Assembly: GCA_009917455.1 (NCBI GenBank)
Contig: QZDS01000007.1
Coordinates: 1-64,000 of the forward strand
DNA length: 64,000 bases
Direction: 5' to 3'
Source: a bacterium 1xD8-48
GTDB taxonomy: Bacteria; Bacillota; Clostridia; Lachnospirales; Lachnospiraceae
Shown: positions 35,348-43,947 of the stretch, piece by piece
How positions within the stretch are numbered: the first letter of the stretch is position 1
Layout of the letters: the number at the start of each line of letters is the position of its first letter
Notes under the pieces: model-generated
Seen by the model: only the letters and a program-made list of their open reading frames with translations
What the model was told of the DNA's origin: nothing
Databases searched by the model: none
Program-made: the position numbers and the translations under genes

Positions 35348-36343
35348 ATGAATATTTATGATATTGCAAAGCTCGCCGGAGTTTCCATTGCCACGGTATC
35401 CCGGGTGGTAAACGACAGTCCCAAGGTCAGCGAACGGACCAAGGCCGCCGTCCTAAAGGTAATGGAGGAAAACAACTACACGCCGAATGTGTTTGCCAGA
35501 GGTCTTGGCCTTGGCTCCATGAAATCCGTAGGCATTGTCTGCCCGGATGTGGCTGATGCCTATATGGCTAAGGCGGTCTCCTATCTGGAAAAGAATTTAA
35601 GGGGGTACGGGTATGACTGCATTTTATACTGCAGCAGCTACGACGAAGAAGACAAACGCCAGGCAGTGGATCTGATTTTCAAAAAACAGATTGACGCCCT
35701 GATTCTGGTAGGCTCCAATTATTCTGACGTCAATGGACAGGCGCCGGATTACGTGCAGGAAGCCGCCTCACAGATTCCTGTTTTTCTGATTAACGGCTAT
35801 CTGTCCCATAACAACATATACTGCGTGCTGGCGGACGATTTCCAGTCTGTCTACGATATCACGGAGGAATTGCTGTTTTCCGGAAAAAAGCGGATTCTGT
35901 TTTTATATAATTCCAACTCCTACAGCGCAAAAAGAAAACGTCAGGGATACATGGACGCACTTGCCGCCCATGGCATTGAGGCTGACGGGGAACTGATGCT
36001 CTACTGCGAAAATTCTATTTATGCCATGCGGGACAAACTGCTTTGCAAACGGAATCTGGTCTTTGACAGCGTTATCGCCACCGAAGACTGGCTTGCCGTC
36101 GGCGCATTGAAATACGCCTCCGCCACAGGTATCCGCGTGCCGGAGGCAATCAATATCATAGGTTATAATAATTCCGAGCTTTCCATCAGCTGCACCCCGG
36201 AATTAAGCTCCGTGGACAACCGGGTGGAGGTTTTGTGCAAAACCGCCATCGATTCCCTTATGTCCCTTCTTGGAGGACAGAAGATTCCCCGCAGACAAAT
36301 GGTAAAATGCCATCTTGTGAAACGCCAGACTACGGATTTCTGA
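35348..36343 (+). CDS. LacI-family regulator, probable repressor of the uronate genes
   Basis: A 331-residue regulator. The N-terminal helix-turn-helix MNIYDIAKLAGVSIATVSRV and the hinge helix NVFARGLG are canonical LacI. The periplasmic-binding-like ligand domain starts at KSVGIVCPDVADAYM and is complete. It is encoded convergently with kdgK, with 5 bases between stop codons. A perfect LacI-type operator lies in front of uxaA. By position it most likely senses a uronate or its degradation product. Confidence 0.9.
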   Translation: MNIYDIAKLAGVSIATVSRVVNDSPKVSERTKAAVLKVMEENNYTPNVFARGLGLGSMKSVGIVCPDVADAYMAKAVSYLEKNLRGYGYDCILYCSSYDEEDKRQAVDLIFKKQIDALILVGSNYSDVNGQAPDYVQEAASQIPVFLINGYLSHNNIYCVLADDFQSVYDITEELLFSGKKRILFLYNSNSYSAKRKRQGYMDALAAHGIEADGELMLYCENSIYAMRDKLLCKRNLVFDSVIATEDWLAVGALKYASATGIRVPEAINIIGYNNSELSISCTPELSSVDNRVEVLCKTAIDSLMSLLGGQKIPRRQMVKCHLVKRQTTDF

Positions 36344-36348
36344 CAATC

Positions 36349-37446
36349 TTATCTCTGCACCCTGGCTCCGGCTCCGGCCATGACGGCTTCCACTTCCTTT
36401 TTGCCTGCCATGGTAGTGTCTCCCGGCGTCGTCATAGCCAGCGCTCCGTGAGCCGCGCCGTAATTAACGGCCAGTTCCGCATCCCCTGTGGTCATAAGTC
36501 CGTAAATCAGGCCGGACGCAAAGGAATCGCCGCCGCCTACGCGGTCCATGATTTCCAGTCTTTTGTAATCCTTTGCCTTGTAAATCTCTCCGTCCGCCCA
36601 GCAGATTGCGCTCCAGTCATTGACTGTGGCTGTCTTTACGGTACGGAGGGTTGTTGCTACCGCCTTGAAATCAGGATATGCCTTTGCCGCCTCGTTAATC
36701 ATCTTCTTGTATCCGTCCAGATTCAGTTCCTTTAAGTTCTCGTCGTTTCCTTCAATCTCAAATCCCAGACATGCCGTAAAGTCTTCCTCGTTTCCAATCA
36801 TGACGTCCACATACTTCGCTACCTCTTTGTTGACCTCCTGCGCTTTTTCAAGGCCGCCGATAGCGCTCCACATAGAGGGACGATAGTTCAGGTCGTAAGA
36901 AACCACAGTTCCGTATTTCTTTGCCGTTTTGATAGCTGCCAGAACCGTTTCACAGGACTGCTCGGATAAGGCCGCATAAATGCCGCCTGTGTGCAGCCAG
37001 CGGACACCAAGCTCTCCGAAAATATATTCAAAATCAAAATCTGCCGGAGTTGCCTTGGAAATTGCCGTATTTGCTCTGTCAGAGCAGCCCACGGCGCCTC
37101 TGATGCCAAAGCCCCGCTCCGTAAAATTCAGTCCGTTTCTGCAGATTCTTCCGATTCCGTCTGTTTTCATCCACTTAATCAGGGAAGTGTCCACTCCCCC
37201 CTGGAGAATGAAATCCTCCATCAAAAGTCCCACTTCATTATCCGCAAAAGCCGTGATTACCGCCGTATTCAAGCCGAAGCATCTGCGAAGCCCGCGGACC
37301 ACGTTGTACTCCCCGCCGCCTTCCCATGCGCGGAAGCTTCTTGCGGTGCGGATTCTGCCCTCGCCGGGGTCAAGACGAAGCATAACCTCGCCGAGAGATA
37401 CCGCGTCATACTTACATTCATTTTCAGGTTTTAAATTCAGATTCAT
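36349..37446 (-). CDS. kdgK: 2-keto-3-deoxygluconate kinase (PfkB family)
   Basis: A 365-residue PfkB-fold sugar kinase. The N-terminal substrate part is GEVMLRLDPGEGRIRTARSF, with the GGGEYNVVRGLRRCFGL glycine-rich motif. The C-terminal ATP/catalytic region is DRVGGGDSFASGLIYGL, with the catalytic aspartate in GGGD. It phosphorylates 2-keto-3-deoxygluconate, the uronate pathway intermediate. The start overlaps the uxaB stop by 4 bases (ATGA). Assignment to KdgK rests on family plus operon context. Confidence 0.88.
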   Translation of the reverse strand: MNLNLKPENECKYDAVSLGEVMLRLDPGEGRIRTARSFRAWEGGGEYNVVRGLRRCFGLNTAVITAFADNEVGLLMEDFILQGGVDTSLIKWMKTDGIGRICRNGLNFTERGFGIRGAVGCSDRANTAISKATPADFDFEYIFGELGVRWLHTGGIYAALSEQSCETVLAAIKTAKKYGTVVSYDLNYRPSMWSAIGGLEKAQEVNKEVAKYVDVMIGNEEDFTACLGFEIEGNDENLKELNLDGYKKMINEAAKAYPDFKAVATTLRTVKTATVNDWSAICWADGEIYKAKDYKRLEIMDRVGGGDSFASGLIYGLMTTGDAELAVNYGAAHGALAMTTPGDTTMAGKKEVEAVMAGAGARVQR

Positions 37447-38936
37447 TTGAGTACTCCTTTCATAAGCTCATAAGCGCCTTTTTCTTCTATTGTTTTTAAA
37501 TCCTCCGCAACGGCTTTCTCAAGGCCAGGGATTTCCGTCAAATCTTCTCCCCAGAATGCCGTATTGGAAAGAACCGCTTTCGCCAGTGTCTGCGCATCGT
37601 CTTTTCTGTGTGCATTATAGAATTCCAGAATACTCTTATCATCGCTGATTGGGTACTCCTGCTCCCCGCGAAGCCCGGCAAAGCCCTTTTCGTCAAGACG
37701 CACGCCCCGGTAAAAAGCAATATAAAATGCCAGAGAAGCAGTCAGGCACTCAGGCAGCACCTGAAACTTTTCCACATATCCTTTTAAGGAGGGCATCACT
37801 CTTGCCTTCCACTTGGAGGTGGAATTTAAGGAAATTGACAAAAGCGCATGGTCAATAAAGGGATTATCAAACCGGTCCGTCACAGACTTTGCAAAATCCA
37901 GAAGCTCCTCCTCGGGAAGCGTTAACGTGGGAATAATTTCCTTATAAATGGCCTGATTCATAAAGCCTCTGATAACGTCGTCCTTCATGCAGTCACGCAC
38001 AATGTCCTGTCCCGCCAGATAAGCCCCCAGCACCATGGAGGTATGGGCGCCGTTTAAGATGCGCACCTTTCTCTGTTTATAGGGCTTGTGATTGTCCGTA
38101 ATCAGCACCGGAAGACCTGCTTTTTCAAAGGGCAGCTCCGCTTTCAGGCTCTCCGGCCCCTCAATCACCCAGAATCCGAATACCTCACCTGTGTCAATCA
38201 CATTATCCTCATATCCAAGCTCCTCGCAGATAGACGCGGCCTCGCTCCTGGGGTATCCGGTGACAATTCTGTCAACCAGAGTGGAACAGAAAATATTTTC
38301 CTCCTTTATCCACTGAATGAATTCTTCTCCCAGCTCCCAGGTGTTTGCGTACTGCAAAACGCATTTTTCCAGCTCTTTCCCGTTATCATCAATCAGCTCG
38401 CAGGACAAAATAACAAAGCCCTTTCCCTTCTCCTTCCCGAACGCCTGATATCTGGCATAGAGAAACTGCGTCAGCTTTCCCGGATAGCTGGAGGCCGGTT
38501 TATCGCCGAACTGACAGGAAGCGTCATAGGCAATGCCCGCCTCTGTGGTGTTGCAGGCGATAAAACGCAGCTCGGGATTTTTTGCGCATTCCATATAGCT
38601 TTCATACTCAGTATAGGGATTCAGGCATCGGCTCACGCTGGAAATCACACGCCTGTCATTTACCTTCTGTCCGTTTTCATTTCCCCGGAGAAATAAGGTG
38701 TAGAGCCCTTCCTGCCCGTTGATAAATTCCTTAATGCGCTCTCCCCCTTCAATGGGCTGAACAAGAACGATTTTGGAATTGAAACCGCATCTCTCATTCA
38801 TCATGTCCACAAAGTAGTCCACGAACGCCCGAAGGAAATTCCCCTCTCCGAACTGCAAAATGCGTTCAGGGGCATCCTTTAAGAGATATCCGTCAAAGTT
38901 CATCTCTTCCAGTGTTTTGTAACAAAGTTTTTTCAT
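37443..38936 (-). CDS. uxaB: Tagaturonate reductase (altronate oxidoreductase)
   Basis: A 497-residue polyol/mannitol dehydrogenase-type enzyme reducing tagaturonate to altronate with NADH. Motifs are RILQFGEGNFLRAFVDYFVD at the N-terminus, VDRIVTGYPR in the middle, and HKPYKQRKVRILNGAHTSMV, the family lysine/asparagine signature. The start at 38936 has GGAGAAGG directly upstream; a longer frame to 38969 lacks a site. It lies between uxaA (131-base gap) and kdgK (4-base overlap). Confidence 0.93.
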   Translation of the reverse strand: MKKLCYKTLEEMNFDGYLLKDAPERILQFGEGNFLRAFVDYFVDMMNERCGFNSKIVLVQPIEGGERIKEFINGQEGLYTLFLRGNENGQKVNDRRVISSVSRCLNPYTEYESYMECAKNPELRFIACNTTEAGIAYDASCQFGDKPASSYPGKLTQFLYARYQAFGKEKGKGFVILSCELIDDNGKELEKCVLQYANTWELGEEFIQWIKEENIFCSTLVDRIVTGYPRSEAASICEELGYEDNVIDTGEVFGFWVIEGPESLKAELPFEKAGLPVLITDNHKPYKQRKVRILNGAHTSMVLGAYLAGQDIVRDCMKDDVIRGFMNQAIYKEIIPTLTLPEEELLDFAKSVTDRFDNPFIDHALLSISLNSTSKWKARVMPSLKGYVEKFQVLPECLTASLAFYIAFYRGVRLDEKGFAGLRGEQEYPISDDKSILEFYNAHRKDDAQTLAKAVLSNTAFWGEDLTEIPGLEKAVAEDLKTIEEKGAYELMKGVLK

Positions 38937-39067
38937 ACCTTCTCCATTTCTGCGCTGTTTCATCTTCAAGACCTGTCTGTCCGTCAGCGCGCGGACAGCA
39001 GACCGTTATATCCCTGTATCTCTGCAGACGGCAGACTGTCTCCTCCCTGCAGGCAGCAGTTCTTCTC

Positions 39068-40552
39068 TTACAAAGTAACCCCCTGCTTAAAGATTGCCAT
39101 ATCGTGAAAACCGGCTTCCTCCGCCTTTACTTCCCTGCCCGAGGCCACCTCTGTTACATAGTCAAAAAGCGCTTCTCCCAACTCCTCCAATGCCGTTCCT
39201 TCCACCAGCGTTCCACAGTTAAAGTCAATCCAGTTATTTTTATGCTCGGCCAGCGGAGTATTGCTGGAAATTTTTACGGTAGGAACCGGAGAGGCGAAAG
39301 GCGTTCCCCTTCCCGTGGTAAACAGTACAATATGCGCGCCCGAAGCTGCCAGCGCCGTGGAAGCCACAAGGTCGTTCCCCGGTGCGCTTAAAAGGTTAAG
39401 GCCCGGTACGGAAACTCTTTCTCCGTAGGCAAGCACGCCCCTTACAGGCGCGGAGCCGGACTTTTGCGTACAGCCCAGGGACTTGTCCTCCAGAGAAGAA
39501 ATACCTCCCTTCTTATTGCCGGGAGAGGGATTTTCATAAATGGTCTGACCGTGGCTTGTAAAATAATTCTTAAAGTCATTAATCAGTGAAACTGTTTTAT
39601 CAAACAGCTCTTTATCCGCACAACGGTTCATCAGAAGCGTCTCCGCCCCGAACATTTCCGGCACTTCAGTGAGAATCGTAGTTCCTCCCTCCGCAATCAG
39701 CAAATCCGAGAACTTACCGACCGTGGGATTTGCGGTGATTCCCGAGAGCCCGTCGGAGCCGCCGCATTTCATCCCAATAATCAGTTCGCCGCATGGAATC
39801 GGTTCCCTGCAAAAGCCTCCGGCATATTCCGCCAGTTCTTCCACCAGCCTGATACCGTCCGCAATTTCATCCTCTGATTCCTGACACACCAGAAATTTTA
39901 CCCGGCGTTCGTCTGTTTCGCCTATGTAAGACTTTAAAACGTCTATATTGCTGTTCTCGCAGCCAAGCCCCAGCACCAGCACGCCGCCTGCATTGGGATG
40001 ATTAATCAAATCCGCAAGAATCCTTCTGGTGTTCTCCTGGTCGTCTCCCATCTGGGAGCAGCCGTAAGGATGGGGAAACGCCGCAACGGCGTCGATGCTT
40101 CCCCTGCGGAAAATCTGCGCCTTTTTCTCAATGGCGGTTGCCACGTTGTTGACGCAGCCTACGGTGGGAATAATCCATATTTCATTGCGTACCGCCGCCC
40201 GGCCGTCCGGCCTCCGGTATCCCTGAAAATACCTTTTCCTCCTTTCAGGAAACAAAGGCGCCGGCTGAGGTTCATAGGTATAAGTCAGCACGTCTCCCAA
40301 CCCGGTTTTCATGTTGTGAGTGTGCACCCACGCCCCTTTTGCAATATCTTCTCTCGCAATGCCTATGGGCGCGCCGTATTTAATCACAGCTTCGCCCTCC
40401 GCAATGGCTGTCAGGGCAAATTTGTGCCCTTGCGGAATGTCCTCGAGAAGCGTTATTTCTTCCCTGCCTGTATTCATAATGCTTCCGGCCGTCAGCGCCT
40501 TTAAGGCAACCGCAACCTTGTCGTCAGGATGAATTCTAAAAAAATTCTGCAT
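39068..40552 (-). CDS. uxaA: Altronate dehydratase
   Basis: A 494-residue UxaA-family dehydratase turning altronate into 2-keto-3-deoxygluconate. The N-terminal SAF-type domain (residues 1-95) has HTHNMKTGLGDVLTY with the metal-binding histidines. The large C-terminal domain includes GYRRPDGRAAVRNEIWIIPT, FPHPYGCSQMGDD and MKCGGSDGLSGITANP. Single-gene fusion of both parts is normal. It is the first gene of uxaA-uxaB-kdgK. Confidence 0.95.
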   Translation of the reverse strand: MQNFFRIHPDDKVAVALKALTAGSIMNTGREEITLLEDIPQGHKFALTAIAEGEAVIKYGAPIGIAREDIAKGAWVHTHNMKTGLGDVLTYTYEPQPAPLFPERRKRYFQGYRRPDGRAAVRNEIWIIPTVGCVNNVATAIEKKAQIFRRGSIDAVAAFPHPYGCSQMGDDQENTRRILADLINHPNAGGVLVLGLGCENSNIDVLKSYIGETDERRVKFLVCQESEDEIADGIRLVEELAEYAGGFCREPIPCGELIIGMKCGGSDGLSGITANPTVGKFSDLLIAEGGTTILTEVPEMFGAETLLMNRCADKELFDKTVSLINDFKNYFTSHGQTIYENPSPGNKKGGISSLEDKSLGCTQKSGSAPVRGVLAYGERVSVPGLNLLSAPGNDLVASTALAASGAHIVLFTTGRGTPFASPVPTVKISSNTPLAEHKNNWIDFNCGTLVEGTALEELGEALFDYVTEVASGREVKAEEAGFHDMAIFKQGVTL

Positions 40553-40594
40553 GATTTCCTCTTTTCTCCTGCACTTTCTTTCCTGATATTTGCA

Positions 40595-40614
40595 AAATGT
40601 AAGTGCTTACATTT
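40595..40614. promoter_or_regulatory. LacI-family operator in front of uxaA
   Basis: Perfect 9-bp arms AAATGTAAG / CTTACATTT around a TG centre, placed immediately downstream of the uxaA -10 box. It resembles LacI/GalR-type sites, including the CcpA cre pattern TGTAA..CG..TTACA, but lacks the central CG. The LacI-type regulator at 35348 is the obvious candidate; CcpA is an alternative. Confidence 0.75.
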
Positions 40615-40643
40615 AAAATACACGTTATTTTCAAAATAGTCAA
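40615..40643 (-). promoter_or_regulatory. Promoter of uxaA-uxaB-kdgK
   Basis: On the minus strand TTGACT (40638-40643), a 17-base spacer and TATTTT (40615-40620). The operator begins right after the -10. The rest of the 300-base gap up to 40850 holds no gene except the short frame noted after the lactonase stop. Confidence 0.7.
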
Positions 40644-40850
40644 TAAATAATTTTGTAAATTTTAATAGCCGCATTATAGAAATTATCCATAATACGGCCA
40701 AAGTTTATCATGTTTTGCTATTAAAAAGTACTACTCTCTTTTATAAACGGCGCCGCCGTTTAGTTGCGGATACCTGGTGGCGTAACGGTTGAACCCTTCG
40801 CCCCAGTAAGAAACCTCCCTGTCAGTGAAATGTCCCTCCGTTCCAGTCTG

Positions 40851-41915
40851 CTATTTCAATTTGTAAAAAATAATACAGTTCGGTCTGTCCACCTTCAATT
40901 CCGGGCCGTTCATTACAATCGTCCCCTCCTCCATATTCACGTCAAAAAATGTCATGGAGTTGGTCTCATGATTTAAGGAAACCAGATGCCTGCTGTCCGG
41001 GAACAGCGCTGCATCCTTGGGGTAGTCCCCGCTTATGGGCAGACAAAGTATTTTAGTAAGCATGCCTGTGTTTTCATCTATGGAATAAAGCACCACACTG
41101 TTGTCCCCCGCGTTGGAGCTGCACAGGTACTTAAAATCTTCCGAAATGTTAAGCGCGCTTGCTGCCGAACCGCCCGCATGATAGTCATTTAAAGTAGAGA
41201 TGTTCTGTATTTTTTCAAAAATCGGCATCCTGTGCTCTTTATCCACGCTATAGGTATAAACATCAATATAATTTTTGAGTTCGTGTACCACATAAAGAAG
41301 CTTTCCGTCCTTGGAAAACTTCAGGTGGCGGGGCGCAGATTCCTGCTCGCTTCTGATGATATCCACCTGGCGCAGCCGGCCGTTCATATGATTCAGCTCA
41401 TAAACCACCACATGGTCCATTCCCAAATCTGCCGCACATAAGAATCTGTTGTCTCTCGTCATCTTGACACAGTTAATATGAGGCTTAAAGTTTCTCTCGG
41501 CAATACTTCCCAGCCCCTTATGATAAATTTCATCTGTTATTTCACCGATTTCTCCGTTTTCCCTTACCCGGAGCACCGTAAGCTTGGCATCATGGTAGCC
41601 TGCCACAAACAGGAACTTATCTTCGTAGTCTGTAGAAAGATAGCAGCCTCTCATTCCGTTAATCGACGCATGATTGATAACCGAAAGACTTCCATCCTCC
41701 AGTATTCTGTAGGATTCCACCCCGAAATCTGTAATGGAATACAGATATTTGCGGTTATGGGATATGGTTACATAGGAGGAATTCGTTATTTCCACCTGGT
41801 CCTTCTCCGTGAATCTGCCGTTTTCCATGTCTACATTATAAATCCGTATTCCAAAATTACTCTTATTACCATAGGTGTAAGTAGATACATAAGCTACATA
41901 TTTTTCTTTTTCCAT
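40851..41915 (-). CDS. Lactonase-family beta-propeller protein (6-phosphogluconolactonase-like)
   Basis: A 354-residue protein with seven repeated blades of the YVxxEL.NxxxVYxYd type, for example RHLKFSKDGKLLYVVHELKN and KYLCSSNAGDNSVVLYSIDE. This matches the lactonase_7-bladed family that includes the Pgl-type 6-phosphogluconolactonase. There is no signal peptide, so it is cytosolic. The start at 41915 has GAGG 6 bases upstream; a longer frame to 41954 lacks a site. It has its own strong promoter and follows the uronate genes in map order, so a sugar-acid lactone substrate is plausible but unproven. Confidence 0.82.
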   Translation of the reverse strand: MEKEKYVAYVSTYTYGNKSNFGIRIYNVDMENGRFTEKDQVEITNSSYVTISHNRKYLYSITDFGVESYRILEDGSLSVINHASINGMRGCYLSTDYEDKFLFVAGYHDAKLTVLRVRENGEIGEITDEIYHKGLGSIAERNFKPHINCVKMTRDNRFLCAADLGMDHVVVYELNHMNGRLRQVDIIRSEQESAPRHLKFSKDGKLLYVVHELKNYIDVYTYSVDKEHRMPIFEKIQNISTLNDYHAGGSAASALNISEDFKYLCSSNAGDNSVVLYSIDENTGMLTKILCLPISGDYPKDAALFPDSRHLVSLNHETNSMTFFDVNMEEGTIVMNGPELKVDRPNCIIFYKLK

Positions 41916-41989
41916 GACATTCCTCTTTTTATATTTTACTCTGGCAGCCTTCATACAAAAAACAGCCTGTATGATATCAACATAACTGT

Positions 41990-42018
41990 ATTATACCACA
42001 ACTTAATTTAAGGTACAA
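41990..42018 (-). promoter_or_regulatory. Promoter of the lactonase-family gene
   Basis: On the minus strand TTGTAC (42013-42018), a 17-base spacer and a perfect TATAAT (41990-41995), about 75 bases before the start codon at 41915. Confidence 0.72.
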
Positions 42019-42042
42019 TAATTGTTGCTTTTCTCCTGCGCG

Positions 42043-43290
42043 CTATTCCCTGAACTGTCCGTTCCCCCGCACCAAATATTTAAAGGAAGTAAGCTCCTTA
42101 AGCCCCATGGGGCCTCTTGCATGGAGTTTTTGCGTACTGATGCCGATTTCCGCGCCAAATCCAAACTCAAAACCGTCCGTAAACCGGGTGGACGCGTTCA
42201 CATAGACACAGGCTGCGTCCACTTCGTTTAAAAATTTCTCAGCATTTTCCTTATTTTCCGTGATAATTGCTTCCGAATGTCTGGTACCGTACCGGTTGAT
42301 ATGGGCAATCGCCTCATTCACCGAAGAAACGGTTTTCATGGAAATAATATAATCCAGATATTCCGCAGCATAATCCGCATCTGTTGCAGGGAGGCAGTCA
42401 ATCACCTGACGAACCCTTTCGTCGCCGCGGATTTCCACGCAATGCTCCTTCAGGGATTCTGCCAGCTCCGGCAGCAGACTTTCCCTTATCTTTTCATGAA
42501 CCAGCAGCGACTCGCAGGCATTGCACACGCCGACCCGCTGTGTTTTTGCATTGATAATAATCGGTATTGCCATGGCAAGGCTGGCGGACTCGTCTACATA
42601 AATATGACAATTTCCGGTTCCTGTTTCAATCACCGGTATGGTACTGTTTTCCACCACACTTTTTATCAGCCCGGCTCCGCCTCTTGGTATCAGCAAGTCT
42701 ACATATTCCTTAAGGCGCATAAACTCCAAAGTCACAGCTCTGTCTGTTGCCGGAATTATCTGTATGGCATCGCCAGTAATGCCGGATTCTTCAAGAGAAC
42801 GTCTGATAACATCCGTTATTGCTATATTGGAGCGAAGTGCATCGCTTCCGCCTTTTAAAATAACGGCATTGCCGCTTTTAAAGCAAAGTCCGAATGCATC
42901 CGCCGTCACATTAGGACGGGACTCATAGATAATGCCAATCACTCCCATGGGAACTCTGCGCTTTTCTATGCAAAGGCCGTTCGGACGTTCAAAGCGCTCC
43001 AGCACCTCCCCGACAGGGTCGCAAAGCCCTGCCACCTGTTCCAGCCCTTCCGCCATCCCTGCTATTCTTTCCTCTGTAAGCCGCAGCCTGTCAAGCAGTC
43101 CCACAGACATGCCTTTTGCCTCGCCTTCCGCCACATCCCTGGCGTTTTCTCCCAGAATCAGGCTTTTTTCTCTCACAAGTGCTTCCGCCGCCGCATGTAA
43201 CGCCCGGTTCTTCTCATCTGCAGTCAGCTTTTGCAGCTCGTATTTCGCCAGAGCCGCCGCTTTTCCCAATCCGCTTAATAATTCATTCAT
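42043..43290 (-). CDS. proA: Gamma-glutamyl phosphate reductase
   Basis: A 415-residue NADPH-dependent enzyme of proline synthesis. Motifs are [20 protein letters not shown], the dinucleotide/active-site [15 protein letters not shown] with the catalytic cysteine, and the C-terminal [21 protein letters not shown]. Length is normal. The usual partner proB (glutamate 5-kinase) is not adjacent. It is the last gene of the yqfC-to-proA run. A GGGAG site precedes the start. Confidence 0.96.
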   Translation of the reverse strand: MNELLSGLGKAAALAKYELQKLTADEKNRALHAAAEALVREKSLILGENARDVAEGEAKGMSVGLLDRLRLTEERIAGMAEGLEQVAGLCDPVGEVLERFERPNGLCIEKRRVPMGVIGIIYESRPNVTADAFGLCFKSGNAVILKGGSDALRSNIAITDVIRRSLEESGITGDAIQIIPATDRAVTLEFMRLKEYVDLLIPRGGAGLIKSVVENSTIPVIETGTGNCHIYVDESASLAMAIPIIINAKTQRVGVCNACESLLVHEKIRESLLPELAESLKEHCVEIRGDERVRQVIDCLPATDADYAAEYLDYIISMKTVSSVNEAIAHINRYGTRHSEAIITENKENAEKFLNEVDAACVYVNASTRFTDGFEFGFGAEIGISTQKLHARGPMGLKELTSFKYLVRGNGQFRE

Positions 43291-43311
43291 TCCTTTTCTC
43301 CCGTTTTCGCA

Positions 43312-43337
43312 TTGTCAGCTGGCGCTGCCTGACAATC
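43312..43337. other. Hairpin in the proA upstream gap
   Basis: An 8-bp stem ATTGTCAG / CTGACAAT with a 10-base loop lies between the cyclo-ligase stop and the proA start. There is no T-run, so it may be an attenuating or processing structure rather than a terminator. Confidence 0.4.
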
Positions 43338-43358
43338 GCCATACTGACGCTTTTCGTC

Positions 43359-43943
43359 TTATTTAATAACGCCTGCTTCCGTAATAATCATATCCGTTTT
43401 CTTATCGTGGGTTTCTTCCGGCACCTTTTTGGCAATCTGGCATTCAAAGGCAAGGGCAGCACTGTTCAAAGCCGGAAACGCGGCAAGATAACGGTCATAA
43501 AAACCTTTTCCATAGCCCATACGGCCTCTTTGCCGGTCAAATACTGCCCCCGGCACGAGAATCAGTGTTTTCAGCTCCTGTGACATCTCCTGCGTAAAGA
43601 GCCTTTGCCTGTCAGCTTCAGGCTCTCTGATTCCCTGATATCCTTCCTTCAAATCCTCCATGGAGATTATCTCATAAAACCGGATATTCATCCCCTCCAC
43701 TTTGGGAGCAAATATTCTTTTTTCGCCTGAATAAAGAAGTTCTTCCACCAGAGCCGAGGTCTCCACCTCGCTGCGATAATCCATGTACACAAGGACTGCT
43801 TCCGCTTTCTGAAATGCCGGCTCCTGTTTCAGACGTTTTTGAATTTCTTCGCTTTTCTCCTTCCGTTTAGCAGCTGAAAGACCGTTCCTGTAAGAAAGAT
43901 ATCTGTTCCGCAGTTCCTGTTTTGTGGTATATGCTTTCTCCAT
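43359..43943 (-). CDS. 5-formyltetrahydrofolate cyclo-ligase
   Basis: A 194-residue ATP-dependent enzyme converting 5-formyl-THF to 5,10-methenyl-THF. The N-terminal basic segment (LRNRYLSYRNGLSAAKR) and the C-terminal ATP-binding VPGAVFDRQRGRMGYGKGFYD are family signatures. It starts 4 bases after the FAD-protein stop and precedes proA. It complements the folate C1 genes folD and fhs at the right end of the window. Confidence 0.93.
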   Translation of the reverse strand: MEKAYTTKQELRNRYLSYRNGLSAAKRKEKSEEIQKRLKQEPAFQKAEAVLVYMDYRSEVETSALVEELLYSGEKRIFAPKVEGMNIRFYEIISMEDLKEGYQGIREPEADRQRLFTQEMSQELKTLILVPGAVFDRQRGRMGYGKGFYDRYLAAFPALNSAALAFECQIAKKVPEETHDKKTDMIITEAGVIK

Positions 43944-43947
43944 ACTT

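Noticed and set aside
40595-40614. Standard CcpA cre site
   Set aside because: The arms match, but the central CG typical of cre is TG here and the LacI-type regulator of the neighbouring cluster is a better candidate. CcpA remains possible.
40731-40853. Pyrrolysine or suppressed amber codon in the lactonase gene
   Set aside because: The propeller is already complete at the TAG, and no pyl genes are visible. A gene remnant is simpler.
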